A stretch of 64,000 nucleotides of DNA, from contig WPIO01000006.1 in assembly GCA_009760855.2 (NCBI GenBank), forward strand, positions 11,980,001 through 12,044,000, written 5' to 3'. This stretch comes from Cristatella mucedo. Lineage: Eukaryota > Bryozoa > Phylactolaemata > Cristatellidae. A program made the position numbers and the translations under genes. The notes beneath the pieces are model-generated. The model did not search any database. It saw nothing but the letters and a program-made list of their open reading frames with translations, and was not told the DNA's origin. This document shows positions 58,794-64,000 of the stretch, in pieces; positions within the stretch are counted from its first letter, which is position 1, and every line of letters begins with the position of its first letter.

Positions 58794-59010
58794 CAGAGAG
58801 AGACAGAGATAGACAGAGAAAGACAGACAGACAGAGAAAGACAGGGAAGAGAGAGATCGGGCTTTATGTGCATTGGATTGGAAGAGAGGCACGGTCTCTA
58901 ATGAACTTGAGGCTAGTTACAGGCACATCTTAACGACCGGAGTACGGGGTGCGATGGTAGTCTGAGGAGTAAGTATTTCTGATAGGTAAGCCGGAGCAAT
59001 GGCGGTTCCC
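58370..59010 (-). mobile_element. Decayed LINE A 3' end carrying a microsatellite
   Basis: Reverse-complement LINE A blocks (cattacatttgctgaaaag; caagtcaggggatgccgtgatatcag) precede the GAGA/GACA array. Further blocks (aggcacggtctctaatgaacttgagg) follow it in the right order, so the array grew inside the element. Confidence 0.6.
58554..58853 (+). repeat. GAGA/GACA compound microsatellite, 300 bp
   Basis: GA and GACA units in irregular order across about 300 bp, the largest simple array in the window. It interrupts a decayed LINE A. Open frames on both strands here are artefacts. Confidence 0.95.
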
Positions 59011-59394
59011 TAGGCAAGCGGCCACGGCTCAAGTCGTGCCTAAATAGCCTCTTGATACTTTGGGAGCCTGGCTGCGTGCAGCTTGCAAGCTAAGGTGGCG
59101 CAGTCTACTGCCTACCACACTCGGCAAGCTTCAGCGAATTTATGTCTGAATATTTGCAGTAAAGTCGTCAGTGTATGGCAACAAGGTCAGTGTATGGCGA
59201 TGAGGTAGCTTCTCTTGAAAGGTCTAGTAGAGCGGTCTGTCGTCACGATGCAGTGGTCTGGTCAGAACGTAGCTAAGGGGGGGAATAAGTTTTTGCTCGA
59301 GACTATCGTTGTTAAAGAAGCACTTTGGCTTAATCCTGCAGAATCTTAAGACTTTGGTTTAATCCTACAGAATCGAGTTGGCTCGTAAGTATGG

Positions 59395-59602
59395 AAGTTG
59401 TGCTCGTACTCGTTCCCTGCACCTACCGTCTGGACACGTTCGTCTATGCCACGTCTGGCACGTTTGTCTATGGCTAGTCGGTGGAAGCTCGTGCATCCAA
59501 GTTGTGCTCGTACTCGTTCCCTGCATCTACCGTCTGGACACGTTCGTCTATGCCACGTCTGGCACGTTCGTCTATGGCTAGTCGGTGGAAGCTCGTGCAT
59601 CC
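59395..59602 (+). repeat. 104-bp tandem duplication
   Basis: Two units, 59395-59498 and 59499-59602, begin aagttgtgctcgtactcgtt and end gtggaagctcgtgcatcc. They differ at only about three or four positions. Each unit also has an internal near-repeat around tgccacgtctggcacgttcg. Confidence 0.9.
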
Positions 59603-59800
59603 GAGTACACGTGCTCTCACTCGTATTCTGTCAGCCCGCGGCATCGGGACGACTCTGGCAACTGCCTGCCTGCTTGCCTGGCTGCATCGTTTAACGCCAT
59701 GTTGTGAAGCTTCAATCGAACTGCAGTTTGACTGAAGCTTCCGACTTGCCTCGTTCTCGAGAGGATGCCCAACTAGCTTCGTTTGCGCACACTGTCCACT
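59603..59800 (-). repeat. Palindrome-bearing interspersed repeat, copy 2
   Basis: Reverse complement of copy 1 through ctctggcaact, ctgcatcgtttaa, the AAGCTT-flanked hairpin at 59707-59740, and gaggatgcccaactagcttcg. It directly follows the 104-bp tandem duplication. Confidence 0.7.
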
Positions 59801-59999
59801 GCAAGCAACTGCACACAATTGCCTGAGCTCGGTCTCGGCAAGACCTGCTCCATCTGGCATTTAATGGCAACATTGCCCACGTGTCCGAGGGGGATGACTC
59901 CTAAGCCGTGCTCGAGTGGTGAAGGTTGGCAGTGCTTCGGCGGTTTCCTGCCTTTCGAGCACGGCCTTGGCTCGGCGAAAATCGAGTGGCAAAACATAC

Positions 60000-62620
60000 T
60001 ACACTTCGTAATAGTAATGATAATTTTAGTAATAATGATACTTCTGTGTTATGTAGAATAGTCTGGATAATGAATCTTCTGTTTAGCACCCTAGGAGAAT
60101 TTGATTTCCATTGAGGTGCTGTACAACTCCCTGCAAGAGAAGCAATAACTAATAGCTAGCGAAAAGCAAGGCCTCTAGATAAGCTTGTAAAAGCACAAGT
60201 TATCATCCTAAGACAAGCAGGCAAAAGCACAGGAAAGGCTCACGGCATCTAGTTAATTGGACCTTCGGTTAGTACTACACACTTAATCATGCACAAGCTA
60301 GCAAAGCACAGGAAAAAGACAAGTCCACTGGGGGGCTATGCAAAAGCATGTCATTGTAGCCCTTAGTCATGACGTAAGCAGTGTCAATTCGCACATGCAC
60401 ACAGTAAGACAATTTACTCGGAAAGAACAAAGGTGGCATGGAACAAGTTGGTTTTCAACTTCTTTTTTAATCTTGTCAAATCAGTGGGGTGATGTAATGT
60501 CAGTCGCTAGTGAGTTCGATGCTTTGCGAGCATAGTAACTGAAGGTATGGTCGGTCTCCATGGGATATGAACTTAAAAAAAGGGGCACCAGCAGTCGACC
60601 AGACTCGGAAGAGCATGGCGTGCTATGGAAGGCCTAACGGTGAAACTAATTCATATTGATAGGCTGGAACAAGAGAATGAAGGAACCTAAAGGTGAGTGT
60701 CACGATCTTGAATTTGATACGTTGCTTGATACACAGCCGGTGTAGATTTAACAACTGTACGTTGCTTGATACACAGCTGGTGTAGATTTAACAACTGTAA
60801 TCGTGTTATTGCACGGGTAGGAAGACCTAAAAAGTAGTAAGTTACAGAAGTATTGTCTGGATGTCACAAATGTGTGGACAAGCTTGGCTGTGCGGTCCTT
60901 AGCCCAGCAAGCTCGATATTTTACCATGCTACTATGGTGAAAGCTGGAAGCCTTGACTGTGGATCTGATGTGCTCATTTACTGACAAGTCATATTGGAGG
61001 ACACCGTCAGATTCTGGCCAGACGCTATAGGAGACATGCTGGTTTAGCCGATTTGGAAAGATGGGCTTTTCATTTTTGAGTTACACTTGGTTTGCACATA
61101 ACTAATAAGTTATTTTGTGTCCATTCAAATTCAGAAAGTTCATTGCCATCCAATTTTAAATGTTAGCAATGCATTCTGTTAGATAGCTGAGAGAGTTAAA
61201 GAAGCTGGGAGGCTAGAAATCATCATATCACAAGTACAGTTCCGTGCCGTCTGCATACAAACCTAAGATTCCTAGAAGCCTAGATACTGCAAGGTGGTTG
61301 TATTGGCAAGAGGGAGTGTATAAGTTGTGAAAAGCAGTGGATCTAAAATGTATCCCCGGCGCAACCCATAAGTCAAAGGGCTCATTCATTTACATCTACT
61401 CTCCAAATAAGACCTAAACCATTGAAACCATAGTGCCGGTTATGCCTAGGCCAGACAACTGGTGCTCTAGAAGGATTTGGTGATTAATAGTAATATAAGC
61501 TGCCAAGCGATCCAAAGACTTAGCAGAAGTTTATTAAGGTTCCCTTCTAGTATACTGTTGACTTCTTAATTAGTGGCCTCACCACAGCCTCTTTTAAGAA
61601 AATGCTAGGAAATAACCTGGGGACAATGAAAGATCTACAGTGTTAGTTATGCATGGTAGCAGTACATCGAGACATCTCAAAAGGAGAAAACTATTGTGGG
61701 ATCTAGAGAGCCAATAGTCTTCTTAGACTTAAATGTTAACTTCGAGGTCAGGGCAAAGGAGACAGGTTTGCCCGTGGACATTGAGAAACAGCAAGGAATG
61801 CAGGGTGAAGACTCTAGGAATGATGTCAGCTTGGCTCTTCCTGATTTTTTCAATCTTGCTGATAAAGCAGCTCGAAAGACGATAGGCCAGATTGCCGCAA
61901 GGCTTGCTGCGTAAGGTTTTCGGTTAAGTAAAGGGTTGATGGTAGACATAACCATTTTCTAGATTGTGCATCTGTGATTGCACAATGTTCATATAGAAGC
62001 TAGACTTGGCTTTAGCTATAAGGAATTTGTATGACCTAAAAGAATCCTTAAACGCCAGTCGCCGGACGGTTAAGCCTGATTTGTTATCTGCTTTTTCGAT
62101 CTTGATTTTAGAATTCGTAGCTAGTTAAACATCGGCAGGAAATCACAGCATATCTATGCGACTGCCCATGTTGTGCTAAGTCAGAGAAGCTAACTCGTCC
62201 AAAACATCGGCAAGAATCGTGTTGTAGCATTCCACCAAAGAAGATTATATCAGTTGGAGGATTAAGCAGAAGTGGCAAAAAAAGATATTTTGCCAACAGC
62301 TTCAATATTAAGGTTCTTCAGGTTTCGGGATTTAAAGACGACTTTTAGTACCGAATGACTGTCGTACTAGAGAGAGTCAGAGATCTGCATGTGCAGACAT
62401 GTGCACAAATTAGTATCAGTAGGAGTTTACAGTGTATAATCGTGGGAGAACATCAGATCAAGAGTGTGTCCTTTGACGTGAGTAGGCCCATACAGCATGG
62501 AGCCATGAGAGAAAATAATTCAGTCCCGGGTTGGTTGGGTTATTGAAATGACTGTTGAAGTCACCCAGTAGAAGGAGGGAGGTGGAGATTTCTGGAAGAC
62601 AGAATCAAAATGACCTCAGA
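60000..62620 (-). mobile_element. LINE A-like element, near full-length but decayed
   Basis: 3' end at about 60000-60120. C-terminal coding region at 60540-61000 (ggtctccatgggatatgaac; ctggatgtcacaaatgtgtgg). Endonuclease at about 62530-62620, whose reverse complement encodes LLLGDFNSHFN. Order and spacing fit one 2.6-kb minus-strand LINE related to family A. A 40-bp internal duplication sits at 60719-60798. In endophilin intron 3. Confidence 0.65.
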
Positions 62621-64000
62621 AGAATAGAAATAAAAAAAATCCTTCACCTGGGGGATGGTGGCTGCCATCATGAGCAGCTGACAGCTGGAGGAGCTCGGTA
62701 CTAGAGATTCAAAGGACTGCTTTGAAGTGGTAGGCTGCAAGCATGCTCCAAGAGTTGTAGCCATGTTATCGGAGGAGAGCATTTTCAGCCTCGTTAACAT
62801 GAGCCACCCTGGGTCGTCGGCGTACTAGGCTCTCCTCCATCTCAGTCTCTGCCATCTTCTTTAGCTCGACCACTGGCTTTTATCTTTCTCGGGCACTCAT
62901 CCCATCGACGAGTGTGCCAGAAGCTCAGGCTACACAGCCGATGGCAGCACATCCAAGAATAGCTGTGCAATCAATGGCTGACCAACTTGTTTGCTAGCTG
63001 TGACTAAAAGGCCGATTGCTAACTCGTGGCTTTCGTGCGTCATGTCTCGTTCGAAGCCACAGTGACTGCTGTCATTTCCTCCCCATTCACCTTCTTGCAT
63101 GGCCTAAGTGGTGGCTTTGCTCTGCTTGGGCTGCCATGCTGACTGCTCTTGAGCTCTGGCAACCCACACTAATTGGTCCTATCGAGCATTCGGCCATTAG
63201 CATGGGCTCTCTATTGATTGTGCCAGAGAGGCTCTCAGCCTCCTTCGAGGCTGCCGCTGGCACACCGTTGGAATCATCCTCCTCCGTTGCGGCGGAATTG
63301 CTGCCGGCAAGAACTGAGCAGTACAGATAATGCTTTCGGCTTGCCATGCGTGCCAGCAGGCCACCGCAGCTCGCCACGCTGCGCTCACTTGGCAGAGAGC
63401 GCTCTGCCACTGCTGTTAGTAGCGGTGTTTCTTTTTCCAGTCGAGAGCCCCAAGCGGCTGCCGCGAGACTTCGGTGGTGTGCAAACCCTCAGCCCAAGCA
63501 ATGCGCAAGGCCTCGGTCCACAGCCGGCAGTGTGCTGGAGAGTGTAAGGTCCCAGAGTGGTGGAAGCTGTTTGCTTGTGCTTGTCTTGCTTCGGCACCCT
63601 TCACTTACAAGAGCTCACTGCCTGTGGACTTGCTTCGCTGATTCATACTAGAAGTAGTCATGGTATGGTCAAGGAAGGCAACACGACTCCATCTTGCTGC
63701 GACTCCATCTTGCCGAGTGACGGAAGTGTGCCATTTTGCCACGTGATGGACAGTCGGACTTTCTCACTTAAATTAGTCGAGGTCAGCTTCGTTGCAGGGC
63801 ATGCATGATCCTGCTGAGGTTCTGGGCTTGGTGATGGCCGTCGGGGTGGTGGCTCCTGACTAATAGCCTTGTCATCAGCAGCCGTTCTGCTGTCGGTGCT
63901 GCAGTGTTCAGGTTTGCAATAGGAAATGCCCACACCGAACCCCAGGAGGGAGGGGTGCCCCGTCAGACGATGCTCGATGCCGATGTTAAGGCAGCAATGG
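62621..64000. other. Unassigned sequence upstream of the minus-strand LINE
   Basis: Minus-strand frames at 63087-63410 and 63658-63933 are rich in Pro, Ser and Ala (for example QEPPPRRPSPSPEPQQ). They lie where a LINE 5' region or first open frame would be expected relative to the element at 60000-62620. I do not recognise a domain. They may be LINE-derived, part of an unknown antisense gene, or chance. Confidence 0.35.

Noticed and set aside
58440-58933. Ser-Leu-rich and Arg-Glu-Thr-rich open frames on both strands
   Set aside because: Artefacts of the GAGA/GACA array.
61696-61914. Open frames on both strands of about 70-90 codons
   Set aside because: They lie inside the decayed minus-strand LINE at 60.0-62.6 kb and are best read as remains of its reverse transcriptase region.

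Overview
The window is eukaryotic nuclear DNA from an animal. It contains intron-split genes with GT-AG splice sites and consistent exon phases, many decayed non-LTR retrotransposons, tRNA-derived SINEs, a hAT-type DNA transposon fossil and many microsatellites. The species cannot be fixed from the sequence. Intron sizes (95 bp to about 8 kb), the repeat mix and the endophilin sequence fit an invertebrate bilaterian, possibly a protostome; this is a low-confidence inference. No bacterial operon, CRISPR array, viral gene or conventional tRNA/rRNA gene was found. || Three protein-coding genes can be rebuilt by reading exons with matching splice phases. (1) About 2.67-9.98 kb, plus strand: the 3' six exons of an FG-GAP/beta-propeller protein resembling the FAM234 family, cut off at its 5' end. 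(2) 17.04-44.79 kb, minus strand: a complete 14-exon gene for the large subunit of chromatin assembly factor 1 (CHAF1A/p150), predicted at 1,304 residues. It has the KER coiled coil, an internal PCNA-binding motif, the acidic ED region, the conserved C-terminal region, and a long Ser/Ala/Pro-rich tail ending in SUMO-interaction-like motifs. (3) From 45.39 kb, plus strand: the first three coding exons of endophilin A (N-BAR region), running off the right edge. || CHAF1A and endophilin A are head to head, with 599 bp between their start codons. That gap holds E2F-like and ETS-like sites, as expected for an S-phase gene sharing a promoter region with a neighbour. || The rest is mostly repeats. 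LINE family A (L2/CR1-like, ending in ATT repeats) and LINE family B (L2/CR1-like, ending in ACATT repeats) recur on both strands and are nested in each other. Two tRNA-derived SINE types are present; the tail of one resembles the 3' end of LINE A, suggesting it is mobilised by that LINE. A 186-bp element in CHAF1A intron 1 looks like the SPIN group of hAT transposons, which is known for horizontal transfer between phyla. Intron 7 of CHAF1A carries a perfect 36-bp inverted repeat. At 56-60 kb there is an inverted pair of palindrome-bearing repeats and a 104-bp tandem duplication. All splice junctions are predicted by eye from consensus sites and reading phase, with no transcript support.
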